A DNA stretch of 64,000 nt from Gambelia wislizenii (GCA_030847615.1 JAUMIR010000001.1:68771501-68835500); one strand, 5' to 3'; positions 10,901 to 25,900 are shown, counted from the stretch's first letter. Made by a program: numbers and translations. Notes: generated by a model from the sequence alone, not told the origin.

Positions 10901-13900
10901 ACTAGAAAAGTTATTTTTTTGGATTACAACCCCAGACAGACAGCATGGGCACTGGCCATGGGAGTTTGGAAGGTGTGATCCAAAAAGTAAGTTTTCCAAG
11001 CTCTGGAATAAACCCCCAGAGAGTCCATGGCAGAACTGATGCCTTTTCTCTTTGTGCAGCAATTGCAGACAGCAGAGAGAGAATTACCAATATGTAGTCC
11101 ATATTGTAAATTATGCTCTTCCACTTGCACATACACTCAAGTGAAATAGACAAATGTTTGTTCTGTATAGATGACAAATGTACACAATGGCACAAAGGTG
11201 TTCCCCACCCACATTCTTCTAGGGAATCACCTGAAGCAGCAATCTTAACCCAACCTAAGGCTACTCTAAAAATGCCCTTCCTTCAGTTGTATTTTAGTGC
11301 CTTACCTTGTAATTGTGAGCACTGAGGTATTTGAAATGTCCAAAGCAGACGTGACACAAGCAGATCACAATAGTGATGACAAGGACCACAAAAGTAAACA
11401 TGGATGTGAGAGCCAGGAACCCTGAAGAAAGCAAAGAACCATGATCATGGTCACCAGCATGCACCCGTTTGCCTCTTCCCTTGCTCCTAAGAGCTCTAAT
11501 GTAGCCCTTAACCCTGTATCATTTTAGGTACTGGGTTGAATAATAATGTGATCCATTCCACTGTCCTGCTGCAGTTCACAGGATCTGCCAACCAGCATGG
11601 CTAGTGGTCTGCTGACTGGGGGATTCTAGGAGTATAGCCAGAAAAAGGAACACTGTCAAACTGCATTTCTCAGCCCCCTCTCTCTCACACACAACTGCCT
11701 CTCTCCTATCCTCTTCTACTGACCCATGTACAGGTTGCTGAGCGAGAACAGTGAGCTGATGGTTGTGTGTGAGTGGGAACTCATTATTTTTCATGGTACA
11801 TGGAACATTATGGCCACAGTGTACAGGTGCTCCACACAGGCTCTGTCAGCACCACAGAAACCAGGGCAACCAAGTGATCTTTTTATCCTACCAGATGCTC
11901 CCGCATATAATTGTTTTGTATCATCAAATCCAACAGGGAGAGATCAGAATGGAGGTGGCCAGGAAAACAAATGGATGATGGTAGATGGGGTAGTGGGAGA
12001 ACAGAACTCTTCTTTCTTGTGCTTGCTTCACAAAAGCCTAAACTTTTGAATAATAGAATATGGATCTCCAGGAGTAGTCTAAAGCACTGGGTCACAACCT
12101 TGGGTCCTAAGATGTTGTTGGCCCTCACCCCCAGCATATCTGAGAATTCTGAGAATCTTAGGTGCAACAAAATTTTAGGACACCCAAGGAAGGGGACCAC
12201 TGACACAAAAAGCCCATTAAGCAATAATTGCATTGAAACTGTAGACACTGCTCACCTGTGCGCACAGTAGAGAAGAAGAGAAGCCAAAAGAGGCAGAGGA
12301 TAGGTGCTGCCACTACCTGGTTCACAGCACCTGAGTGGATCTTCTTATCCAGCTTGGCTGGCAGATAAGCATAATAGAGGTTGTACCTGTCCACCAGGTG
12401 CTTCAGTAGCATATACATTAGACCTGCAAGAAAAAAAAGGGGAAGAGGACATCAGTGGAAATCTTGATTGAACAGTAGACAAGAGACTAGCTTTCAGTTT
12501 ATGGGGTTAGGTAGTTTTCTTTTCTCCTAGAGGATGGACTAAACTTGAAGAAGTGTCCACTTAACTCCAAATCTGCTGGGTCAGAGAAATGAGTACTTCA
12601 CCTTCCAGTTGGCAGAGAATTAGGAAAGACGTATACAGTAGGACCCCCGCATCCATGGGGGTTTGGTTCTGGGCCCCACAGCAGATGGTGAAATCCATGG
12701 ATAATAGCAAACACTGCTGCCACCACGGCAGAACCCTCCTCCCGCCCACCCTGCAGGAGCAACCCCCTGCGAGGTTGCTTCCTCTCTCCCTCCCTGCCTG
12801 CTGTACCCCCCCCCGCAAGCTCACCTCCTCCCTCCCACCCATCCCGCTATCGCCATCTACGGATAATTGAATCTGTGGATGGTGAATCAGTAGATGCAGG
12901 GGTGCTACTGTAGTAATTCTCACCCAAACCACCCTCACCTCACTGCTTACAAGTGCCCTATATTAGCCAAGTGTCATCTCAAGAAGCTACTGTAATGAAC
13001 CAATACAAGAGCCATTGTGGATAAATCTGTGTTGCTTATGTATTTGATATCTATCAAAGGTAAAGAAAGGCCAAGCAGATACTGCAGTCATGCCTACCAA
13101 AGGGAACAATGATGGGGCAGGTGATACTGTAGGTCATTACCACAGTGAAGACGCACATCATCCAGGCATAAGCAGCCCCAAACTGGAATTCGTAGGCTTG
13201 ATGCTGAATAGCAGAGAAAGAAAAGCAAAGATCCTCTCAGCAGACATACAAAAGCTTAAGGGAACAGCTTGGTGTATGTCAAATGAGAGGTGGGCAGGAA
13301 AGAGGAGAAATCAATGAAATGAATGAAAAAACATAATGAAAGAACATCAGCATTTATGTTGGGATGTGTAGTAGAAACTAGCTACCTTCATAAGTAGTTT
13401 AAGAATGCATATCCACAAAAATTAAAATAGAAGCTGCAAGATGAACCTCTAAGAGTAAACCAACCATGAACATTTTTGTATATGACAAATGCTAAATTTC
13501 TTTTGACCAAGAGCTTGTCTTCAGAGCTTTAATAATAACACTATTACTTTGTGTTGTTACTAGATAGGTAAGTAGCACTCTGGTCCTAAAGTTGCCAAAT
13601 TGTTGAAATAACAGTGATGCAACATTGGTATTGTCACTTAAAACTGTTAGCAAACTACAAACTGAAACCTGAGATAAACCTAAGTGAATTATATCCTGAA
13701 TCTATGTCAAAAACAAACCACAGCTTAATTTGTCTACATATCCCAGTAGCACTCCCAGAAGTGGAATCTTAGGTGTCTGAGAACCTCTGTCTTTCTGTCT
13801 CTTGTAGCTGTCATGCCAAAATGGTGAAAGCTAGGCTTCCTAGTCGCCATGATAGACAATGCATTGCCAATCCATTGTGTTTTGTGCACTGACAAAAGGT

Positions 13901-16900
13901 CAGCTGGGAGTCTGCACTGTTGGGGGGGGGGATACATTTAGTTACTCATTAGAAAGATCGAATTTACATATGTTTTATGCTGCAATGCTGTATTTAATTT
14001 CTCCTCTCTCCCCTCCCCTCTCTCACACACTGACCTGTGACAAACCACTTCTATTCTAGGAAGTGGACTGTGCTTACAGTGGTGGTTGGTGGTTTCCACG
14101 TCAGTGGGCTGGTGAACCTGTGCTGGGTTTAATTCATACTTTATAGGAGGTATCCATTTGTATTTGATATCTATCAAAGGTAAAGAAAGGCCAAGCGGTC
14201 ATGCCTACCGAAGGGAACAATGATGGGGCAGGTGATACTGTAGGTCATTACCACAGTGAAGACACACATCATCCAGGTGTAAGCAGCCCCAAACTGGAAC
14301 CCTATCCTCAAAAACAGTTTGGCACCTTGGATAGCTACCTTTAAATTCAGACTAAAAACAAAAATGGAGTCATTGACATGGGAGAACCAATGGCTACGAA
14401 TGGCGTTGATCTCTCTATTTTCAGTCATACAGTAAGTACTATGCTAGTAGGGGCAGCTTATGTCTGTCTATCAGGTTGCTCCCCATGGCAGCCACACATT
14501 CTCTTGTTTACATCTAATTCTGTTCTTATTTAAATAACCAGCATGAATCTTCTCTGGCGTGATCCACATACCCGCTTGACATTCCTGCGTTCAGCAGCTG
14601 AGCGAGCAAGGCAGAGCCGGATCATGTACATTAGCAGGCCTGGGATGCGCAGCAAGTCCATGGCATTCCCAATGAATGCAGAGGCAATGACATAGTTCAC
14701 AAAAAAGGCTCCATTATCTGGCAAGAACACACACCTGAAGGGGCAAAAGAGAGAGAGAGAGAGAGAGAGAGGGGAGCAGAAAGTAGGAAAGTAGCTTGCA
14801 ATCTGAATACACATATAGAATGGCACAAGGATGACTAGAAGGGAGATGGCCTAGTAACTTTTGCCGTACATATCTTGGTACCTTTGCCTACTTGGCTCCT
14901 TCTAAGAGAATTTCTTAAACAGTTTTCAAAATCCTAATTCTCTGTGAAGAATGTTCCCACTCACTACATAAGAGCTATTAATGGTCTCACACACCTGTAG
15001 CTTTATTCTCCAACACTGGTAGATATGCCTCTGTTTTATAAAGCCTACTGTCCTGGTTCACCCCTCTCTGCACACAACTTCTCCCTTTGTCTTATTTTCA
15101 GTATACACAATTGGGAGCACCAAAGAAAGATGAAGGTCCAAAGAGATGCAGGGAAGAAGTGGGAAAGATTGTTTGGGAGCAGATTGCTTGGCTGGCCTGA
15201 TGTCATTCAGAGGTTACTTTCCAAGCATGCCAGAGAGTGGAAGGAGTGCAGATTGCAAGGAAAACAAACTTATCTCCCAGTCTGCAAGTCTCACAATTCA
15301 ATCTCCCTGCTTCTCTAAAAAAGTCACTTACTCAAATCTCACAGCAGCTTCAGCCAGGAACTTTTTGTCAAACAGCCAGCGGAAAAATACATCCAGACTA
15401 GGAACAGAAACATACAAATGAAGAGAGGAACATAATTACCAAAGGCACTTACAATATGTATGCCTTGTAAAACATCTCATAAGATGGTACTTATTGTGCT
15501 GGGTCAAGGTCAAAGTCCATCTGAGGCCACCTCACACAGACAGTGACCAACAAAACATTCCAGGGCATGTCCACCTGTCCAAACCCTATTTATTACTGGC
15601 TTCATCTTCCTCTCCTCTGAAAGATGTCCTTGACACCAGGTTGGCACTACAGTAAGACCTCCTTATCCTCAGGACTACTATCCGTGGTTTCAGTTAGCCA
15701 TAGTCACCACTATTGGAAGTGTTTGTGGCCTTTCTAGGTCTTCCAATGTGACTCTATAGTATGCTTGGGACAGAAGGTGGCCCAAAGTTGTTGTGCAAGC
15801 ATCTTTTGAGGAAGAGGAAAGGAAAGAGAGGAAAGTTGGGAGTAGATTAGTTCCCTTATCCTTCTCAGGGCAGCAGGTGAGTGGTGGTGGTAGAACTCCC
15901 CATGGACACGGGAAGTAAAAAATACAGGGTTAACCACTATCCATGGTTTTGAATATACAGTTGTCCCTTCACATTTGCTGGAGTTTAGTTCCAGGACCCC
16001 CTGTGAATACCCAAATCCGGGAATACTCAAGTCCCATTATATGCAATGGCATAGCAAAATGGTGTCCCCTATATAAGATGGCAAAATCAAGGTTTGCTTT
16101 TTGGATTATTATTTTTTAAAGAATATTTTCAAGCCGTGAATACTTAAATCCGCGAATGCCAAATCCATGAATATGGAGGGACAACTGTACATGGAATGTA
16201 TGCCTCGCGGATAAGGTTCTTACTGTATATTTATTTAGGGTCAGTATTTTTAACCCACTGCCTTAAAAACAGATCAGTAATACAGCAGATTTTTCTGTTC
16301 TTCAGACCAGCAGGAACAACAGAGTTATAACAAGTGTGCCTGTTTTGATTTGTATTTTTTAAAGGCTACTTGACTTCTCTGATGTTTGTGATGGTGATAA
16401 TTTGGGTTACCTGTTTTCAGGGCTAAGATTAAAGTAGGTTAGTGTGCCTGTTTTGATTTGTATTTTTTAAAGGCTACTTGACTTCTCTGATGTTTGTGAT
16501 GGTGATAATTTGGGTTACCTGTTTTCAGGGCTAAGATTAAAGTAGGTTTTTCTTTTTTAAAAAAATATTCTTGATCATTATTGAAATAATCTCATACTTC
16601 CGGTAACTTCTTCCTACAGATTAAATTGTTGTGATTGTTGTTATTATTATTTGGTGGTGTTTTTTTTTTTTTTTAAAAAACATAGTGGTAATTTCTCCTT
16701 TACTTTCACAACAACCTTGAAGTAGGTGAGGGGAGAGCAAATTGCAGGCTGCAAATAGCCTGCAAGCCCTTTTTTGTGGTACTTCTTCCATTAGAAATTC
16801 TTGGCAAGTATACCATCATTTCTTTTTTCCAGGAGTAAAACAGAGACTTCCCCATTCTACAAATTGCACCACAAACTATATATTTTGAATTGGCTATTGA

Positions 16901-19900
16901 CTCTGTCTATAACTTTATCAATCTCAGAAATATTTACCTGGATAGAAGTATGGCCCTCAGCATCAATTACCTGGTAGCTAGCAGAGCATTTATGAGGTGT
17001 GTACTGATCCACAAACTCCCCACTACCATTCTCTACAGTACTTGCCACAAGTGTCATGCAACAGAAGATTCCTTTTTACATGTCATAAGCCCAGACCATA
17101 GAGGAATACACAGTTAAGAAGTGTAAAAAAAAAACAAAAAACCCAAACCAGGAAGGAGGAGAAAAGGAAAAAGGATGGCTCATACATGTTGTGCACTGTA
17201 CTCTGCCAAAGAGTAGAACTGCCACGTCTTAAGGTGTTCTGGTACTAAGTCAATGGCACAGTCAAATTCTTATTCTTCACTGACCGAATGTAATAAACAA
17301 TGTAGTGGGAAATGCATCGAAAAAAAGCTTGCTTTACCTGCTCAGGCCCAGGGATGGTAGGAGCAGGACCATGAAGATGAGGAAAGTATAGCATTTGTGC
17401 ATGGTGGTTCTGTTCTCTCCAGACCTAGTGATACAGAGAATATAAACAGATAAGCAGGGCGATGTCCCAGATTTTTTTTTAAAAAAGCGGACTAAAAAAA
17501 TGAGATATGATGGAAGCAGACAGACTTTCTTTATTGCTATCACAAAGGTCCATGAATACTGAAAAGGACTGGAAACCTATATTAAAATATTTGGAGGAGA
17601 AATGAACAAAAAGACTTTTAAAAAGCTTTCCATAATCCTACTTAAATAGGATGATTGCAAAAATTAGTAATGCTCCCTTACCAAACTCTATAATTTATTA
17701 TAGTTCTTTGATTGCTTTTTTTTTGTGTGTGTGACTGACAGAAGCTTCTCAGAGAACATAGAAATTCCTATTGTCTCTGGTACAGGCTTTTTATTCAGAA
17801 GCTTAAAAAGTAGATATAAGACAGAATATTCTGACTAGAGGAATAAATATGAGTAAGTACTAATGTTTTATGTTTAGTTTCGAGACATTGTATTTTTTTG
17901 TTCTTTTTTGATCATTCTGTTCATTAGGTATTGTATGTGTTTTAGGATATTCAATTGTATTATGTTTTGTTTGTTTTATAAGATTTCTGCATTTTTATTT
18001 TTTCTTTCAAAGTATACATTAGTTGTGTTGTGGAAAAAAATTAAAATTAAAAAAAACAGATAAGCAGGGAAAAGTTAATATGGGTATGGGCATATTCAAT
18101 AGTTTTTTTTTTAGGAGAAAGGTCATATACAGTATATCTCAATGGCGAAGTTATTACATTAGGAGTACTCTGCTACCTCTTGTTGTTGTGTGCCTTTAAG
18201 TCATTTCTGACTTACGGTGACCCTAAGGCAATAGCAATAGCAATAGCATTTATATTTCTAGCATTTATATTTCTATCCTACTTATCATTGCAAAGCAAAG
18301 CTATCATGGGAGTTTCTGAGGCTGAGAATGTGTGTCACCCAGTGGGTTTTCATGACCGAGCAGGAATTCTAACCCTGGTCTCCAGAGTCACAGTCCAATA
18401 CTGAAACCACTGCACCACACTGGCTCCTACTCAGGCCGTCCACATGAAAGATTAAACAGGCAGACTAACTCTCTGTGCACAGGCAGTCTCCACACCCACC
18501 TTACCCAGAGTACTTTACTCTCAGGAGAGACCCTCACTCCCTCAAAGCAAGAGCATTTGAGTCCAGAAAATACACCGGCCTGATGTCTCACTCTGACGTC
18601 TGTATCCTTTTGTCTCCAGTACTGAGACATCTTACCCCATGACTGCTTAGTCTGAGCCTCCACCTTTAATGCAGCTGTGAACTAGCTGGAAGTGATTTCT
18701 GATGCCATACTTATTCCTTGCCTCTTACCTGTTCTAGGTGAAGCGAACCCTATTCATTAATGGCATCTCAAAGTATGCTGAACCTGAGAAGATCAAGAAG
18801 CATTTTTGATCTTCTCCGCTACTACTATCCAGTTACTACCCAGAAACTCACACAGTCTCCCTTGCTGCTCCTTCCTGCTAAGGAGCCACATCTACACTTT
18901 AAAGAAAGTAATTATTACCACAGCACAGTCAACATTAACAAATTTCAATATACTAATATACAATGGAGCAAGCTCTTAATGGCTGCTCAAAGTAATGATT
19001 TTGGAAACTCGTTCATAAATGGAAATCTACAGATCATTTATTGATCAAACTAAATATTCCCTCATGTGTATGGGGGGCTATTTCTGACATTTGCTTTCTA
19101 AGCCTGTTTACAGAAATCACATTTGGATAATCTACTTATTGCCATCACAAAGGATGTTTACCAGAGAGGGATCATCTTCCTGTTAAACTTGTGAAATAAT
19201 TATCACTTTATTTACTTTAAATCACTTTAAAGAATGAGTGCTTGGAGAAGACAGAATTGTCTGGACAGTTTGCAAAGTAGCCTCCAACTGGTGTGCCTCC
19301 ATTCTTGCAGTTTTGTTTAAAGAAATCAGTAACAATTGTCAATCCTCTCCCACATGGTCTAGAAGTACTGTGATTCCTATATTCAAAAAGGTAACCCAGT
19401 AATCACCATAAGCATTCAGGTAGATTTTAGTCTGTTTTCTGCTCTTATGGCAGCTGCCTTGGTAGGTCTGGGCTTAATAGGGACTTAAAAGTCTTGTCTC
19501 TAAACCCAGAATAAAAATCCACTCTGAATAAAAATCACATTTATATTTGTTTTTATATTGTTTCTTCAGGCAAACCTTTCTATCTGACACAGTGGGAGCA
19601 CTTTCTGAAGGATATGCCACCATAGGAGGGTGACAGTGAAAAGTCACTATGTGGCATAACGATTCTGGAAACATAATGAAGGAGTATTGGGTTACTAGTC
19701 ATATGCTCAGACTACTAGACTATATTACTAAAAATCGTCCAGTTTTTTGGTTGCCAAAACAGATTAAAATACATAGAAAATAACCTATAAAGTAGAATTT
19801 ACAAATCTGGCTTGTTTTATGTATTGTTATTCCAAATTCATACTATATTTCTGCCCTATAAAATGACTCTAAGATGAATAGTGTATGAAAATTAACATCA

Positions 19901-22900
19901 AAACCAAAAACATAGACTGCATCAGAGAAGAATAGTAATTATAAAAAAAAGATGAAGAAAGAAACCAGAAAATGCCCAACTTATTTTACTGAACAGCATT
20001 TTATGGGATCTGAGGAAGGGTGATTGTTTATTTTCAATCTGATAAAAGACAAAAAAACCCACCCCCAAAACAAACCCACGTCCACAACATATATTTGAAA
20101 TAAAATATGAGAGCTGTGGAGATCATGGTGAGGAATTCAATCTGCAATTCTGAGTAATTCTGCCCTCAGTCAGGCTGCGGTCCCTTCCCCATCTTACCTG
20201 GTCCAGTGGGCCTCAAAAAATGCTGAATAATACACAATAGTTGGAAGCAGAGCAGAGAAACACCATAGCAGCAGGGTGGGAAAGAACTGGGTGATGATGG
20301 GATTCTGGTAAGGGGAAACAAACAAACAAAAAAAGAGAATCAAATCCTTTGTTTGAAATAACTTGAGGATGAATATGTATCAGCCAAAACCACCAAGCAT
20401 TCAATTGAATGAGCTCAAGAAAATATCTCAAGAAAGTATTGGGGCTTCCTCCAAGCAAGATTCACATCCACAGGACAATCTTTTTCAGTTTAAAAGTCTG
20501 GAGTAGAACATGTTCAGAAATTTCAGTAGCAAAGTGATTTAGCTCCCCTTTCATTATTTGTAATCAGATATTTAGGGGGCAATGAAACATATAACCCAAA
20601 CTCAAGTATGGTGTTCCCTTCTGAAGAGTTTGTCTCCATCTCTGTCCGTATAGGAACATACATATTTTCTGACTAACTGGTCAACTGGTTGGCCCATCTA
20701 AGCCTAGTACTAGCTGTCAGGACATGATTTCTTAAATTTTTTGAATTCAGACTCCCTTTCTAGATTTCTTCTATTTTCCTGGGGTCTCTAACCCACCATA
20801 ATATATACACAGAGATCTTTGCACACAAGTGCACATGTAGAGTTTGCTGCTGCCTGAAAACAAAAGGTTTGTGCATGGGAGGGTACTAATCCCAACAACA
20901 GATCTCCTAGATCTGTACAAAAGATCTCATAGAACTAAGTGCAAAACAAAAACAAAAATAAAACCACAATCTGAAGAGACAAGCAGCCTCTTTCAAGTTC
21001 CCTCCTTCCCTATGAGTTTGGGATGGTGAGGGTGCAGTTATCCATATGTATCCAGTGTAGATCAATGAGGGTCCTTTATTACAAACAATGAAGCCCACAA
21101 GGACTTGACTAGAGAATCAGGATGGAGGCACCTTTTCCTTCCCTACTAATTTTGCTCCGGAATCATGTCCCAACCCACACTTTGAGACCCAGTATGCAAA
21201 CAGAAAGGGAAATAGAAGTTTGTATAAGTATTCAACATCTTAAAGCAGGACAATCCTGACATACAAAATTCAAACATTTGCTTTTTCCCTCACACCTCCT
21301 CTACAAACTTTGTCAGTTCAGATCTCTTGCACACTATTTAAAAAGAAGGTTCTGCTTTGTAGATTTTAAGGTCTAAATACTACAAATGCAAGGCTGTATT
21401 CATTTGCCAGAAGATTTGGCTGGCAGAATTTTTCAGGCCAGTTTAATCTGTTTAAACTTCAATAAATGACTAGGAACATTACACAGAGAAATGTCATTAC
21501 AAAACACTCTTCTGAATTTGTTTGTGGAACCAATATCTGCAGTTTCAGTTATCTGCAGCTGAAAAAATAGGGACACATACCATAGAGTCATGCTGGAAAA
21601 TGCTTAGAGGTGTCACTAGGTCCTCCAACACAACTCTATAGTATGTTTGTACCAGACGTCCCTTATTTTAATAGGATTCGCTATTTATTATCCACAGTTT
21701 CATTTATAAATGGTAAGTCCAGGAACATATCCCTTGCAGATACGGACGGTGACTTGTAACCTTATTTGTCCTGGTAACTTTCTGATTGCACTACCGTGAT
21801 GTACTCAATGTGTGAATGCCTTCAAAGATGATTCAGAAGCTATAGCTAGAACAATACGCAGCAGCTAGACTGCTGACAGGAACATCTTATAGAAACAACA
21901 TGGCACTGATTTTAAAGGAATTGCAGTGGCTGTCAACAAGGTTCTGGACTGGTGTTCTCAAAACCGAAAGCTCTCACAGGTCTGGGACTTCAGTACCTGA
22001 AGTGGCACCTCTCTCTCTCTCTCTCTCTCGCTATAGTCCTGCTCAAGGTTTGTGGTCTGATGATGATTTTGTTCAACTCTAAATAGGCACATGGTTTTAC
22101 ATATCCTTTTAACTACCATTGGTTTTTGTAAATGTGTGTGAATCAATTTCCTTTTACTTTTTCCAGACATAATTAGATGAATTTAATTAGTTTAAAGTAG
22201 TCGTTTCAAAACTCTGACCACTAGTTGAAATTTATCTTTATTTGCAATCTGTCTTTTTCTGTTTCCCTCTTCCTGAATGTTACCTCAAAACCATGGGCAC
22301 AGAGGACAGACTTGGCTTAATCCTACTGAATGAGGGAGGTAAAGAATCACTTCCCAGAGGCTATTCCTGTTTTCATCCAGGTGGATGAAAGGGAGAAAGG
22401 AAAGTATTTGTTACAAACCACTCAGATCAAACACTTACATTCAGGTACTCAACAGGCTTGGTGACATTGAACTTGTCCATAGTGGTGATGATGATGGCAG
22501 GAGTGGTGAGAAAGAAGAGCAGGATGAAGAGCACCACGTTAATTATCAGGCAGCGGAACCACCAGATGAAGCCACGGATGGACAGATGTTCCCTGAAGGT
22601 GAAACAAAATAAAGGACTCAGTTAAAGCATGGGGGAAGCTGACACTGGTTTTGGAGACAATGAATGGAAAATTCTGGGGAATCCAGATCTGTGTGTGGCT
22701 GAATTGCTTTTAAAAAACACACTGCTCACCCTGCTGTCATATATAGTACAGGTTGCCCCACCCGTTTACATAGGATTGTTACCCGTGGTTTCACTTACCC
22801 ATGGTTGGGGGAAGGAAGGCCTCTCTAGGCATCTGGAGGACCACAGAATTGCTCTGGAGATCGGCTCTCTAGGCATCAGGAGGTCCTCCAGAGCAGATAT

Positions 22901-25900
22901 TGGCAGCAACCAGTATTACTAAGCAAACCAATGGGCTGGGCCAACCCAAAGCTGTAAGAGGAGAATCTCTTGCTGTGCTACCATATATACCAGAGAAACT
23001 CTCCTGAGATGCATGAGGCCTAGATATGGGTATACCTCTTTAGGGCAATGATTCAAGGCAGCATTTCAAATTTACCAGTAAATGTTCTGAGGATCAGGTG
23101 CATATGAGACCGTCCAATTGGAGACATGGAGAGACTCACTGCAGGATGAAGCCCGGGGTTCTCCACGGCATTTGCAGCCCTGACATTTGCACACATTGAA
23201 GTCTTTCAGTATTCTGGAGGAAGAAGAAAGGAAACAAGTAAGGGAAAAGATGAGGGTTTCCCTCAAGGTGGGCCAGAAACATTCACAAGTCACTGCAAGA
23301 CAGCTGCACACTGTTGCCCTGCCCAGATATCTTACTAGCCACAACTAGAACTCTCTTTTTGAAGAAAGGAAAAGAAATAAATAAAAGACAGAGAGACAGT
23401 GCAGACAAAGAGGGGGCATGACAGGAATTTGGACAATTATGAATAGTCTGCATATAGTGGATAGAAAGGTGTCATCTCCAGATGGTGGGCAGAAAGAGAA
23501 AAAACAGCCAGTTTCATTGAGGATAAGTCTACCAATAGCTATTATCCATAATCACAAAATAAGAGGCAATGAAACATAGCAGATGATTGTCATTCCCAGT
23601 GGTGTCACTTGGGGGGTGGGGTGCAAACCACACTGGGTGACATCATCAAAGGGGGGGTGATACCAAATGTGACGGCAGGGAGAGGTCAGTGGAAAGTGAT
23701 CTGCTGCAGAGAAAGGGCTGGAGGAGGGCCCTCAAAGCTGCTAAGTGGCGCTGCTCCTTCTGGGCTAGATGTGCCACTGGGACAGCTGCAGGCCCCAAGC
23801 GGCATCAGGAGTGAGGCAGCACGGGAGGAATCAGGCACCAAAGCAGAGATGTGTGCATGCGTACAATCTCAGGATGCAGGAGGGGCAGGGGTATGGATAC
23901 TTGAAGATTCTGCTTTTTTAGCTACAATATTGTGGTATGGTCTGGAATGGGAGGAAGTCCATGGGGGTGACATCATGAGTTACCGCACTGGGTGACACTA
24001 ATCCTACTGACGCCACTGCCATTCCATCCTTGTCTGTCAGTTTCCAAGGAACATTCCAAGGGTGACCACTGGTGGCCTTTGATCTGATCCAAGAAGGAAA
24101 TCCATCTTTTTTTATATTCTCCCTCCCTCCCTCCCTGCCAGCTAAACCGTGCTCCTCCTCCCTGAACATACTATACTCACATGGCTGTAATGGCTTCATT
24201 ATGGAACGTGACAAAGGCCATGCCCAACGGTTTCTCATTCACCTTCTCTTTTTCCTTCTTATAGTCCTCTTTCAACTTTTCCTCCAGTTTAGTGTAGTAC
24301 TCTATGGCTTCCACCTAGGCAAGCACACATAAAGTCACAGAATGAGTCCTGTAGCCCCATTGAGCATCCAGTGTTGTTAGCCTAATGTACAATAGTATCA
24401 CAACTCTTCAGGATCTAGGGCAGACAAACAAATGGGAACAAACCCTCATAATCTGTTCCAGCTGACAGATGTTTCAGTTTCACCATCTACTGAGTGCTAC
24501 AGAGCCAGCATATGGAACATATTCTGCTTGAGGTTTTTTTTTTTTTTTTTTTTTTTTTGGTGTTGGACAAGTTATCCTCTTTCAGTCTTGTCTAATCTGC
24601 AGGGTTATTGTGAGTTCAGAATGGGACAACTGGATGCTGAGGTGGAAATCATGCAGCCCTCCAGATGTTGCCGGACTGGCGGTGCCATCAGCCTTAGCTG
24701 AGAGATGATGGGAGTAGCAAACAACCTCTGGAGGGCTGCACATTCCCCATTCTTGCCTTGGATAGTGTGATAAACAAATAAAGGGCCATTATGATTATTC
24801 TGCAGTACAGGTACAGGAAGAGCAACCAAATGTGATACTTATATCTTCTTGCGATAAAAAGTGCCAGCAGAGGCATAAGCGTAGATGACCAGAGCTACCC
24901 TTCTTTACATGCATGAGCTGCAAACATCCCAAGAGCAGTGCAATCAGTCCTGAGAATGGACCTCTCAACCTCCAGATTCTCCCTGACCCCATGCTACAAC
25001 CTGGTCATTCCCAGTCCCGCCTCTGTACCTCTTCACAGCCTTTGATTGCACAACAGCAGAGATGACCACAAGGCTTGGGGTTGATCATGGACGGGGTGTT
25101 CTCCTTGGTTTGCAAGTTGGTAAAATAGATTTTCCCACGCTCTGCCTTTTTCCTGAAAACAGAAGAATGTAGGAGAAGAGGAAGGTGAGAAAAGATATGG
25201 TGGTTGGTCACAAGCCAGAGTACAATGTAGGGTTGCGGAAAGAAGCAAGCATACCATAGGGCTTCTGTCTGCATGTGTGTGCATATCTATTAAAAATTAT
25301 TTATTAGAAATATTTTTAAACCTCTTCTCCTGAAGCAGTATACAATCCTGTAAAACAATCACCATATATTCTGGTGTATAAAACGACTGGGCATATAAAA
25401 CGACCCCCCAATTTTTAAGTTTAAATATAGAGTTTGGGTTATACTCGCAGTGTAAGACGACCCCTCCTTCTCTTATATGGCGAGTATAATTGTCCCTTCA
25501 CATTCACTGGGGTTTGGTTCCAGGACCCCTGTGAATATCCAAGTCCCATTATATGCAATGGCATAGCAAAATGGTGTCCCTTATATAAGATGGCAAAATC
25601 AAGGTTTGCTTTTTGGATTATTATTTTGTAAAGAATATTTTCAAGTCGTGAATACTTAAACCCGTGAATGCCAAATCCATGAATATGGAGGGACAACTGT
25701 ATATCCCAAACTCCCCCCCCCCCAGCCACCACCTATCCACCCTTCCTAAAGCCACAATAGGAACCCCGATCGTGGCTTTGGGAAGGGCAGGTGCTGGCTG
25801 TTAAGCCTCCCCTCCTCCAGCCACCACCCATCCACCCTTCCTGAAGGAGAGGGGCAAATGTAAGGGTGGCTCGGGAGGGGGGGGCTTTCCAGCCACCCAA

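Noticed and set aside
14174..14428. 84-codon ORF on the minus strand as an independent exon
   Set aside because: Only the segment 14209-14299 is exon-derived, as a partial duplicate of exon 20; the rest is intron read-through.
22385..22612. Plus-strand ORF of 75 codons
   Set aside because: Antisense shadow of TMEM63B exon 15.
25490..25699. Pairing of this MITE with 15958-16187 as an inverted repeat in the transcript
   Set aside because: Both copies are in the same orientation, so they cannot pair with each other beyond their own palindromes.
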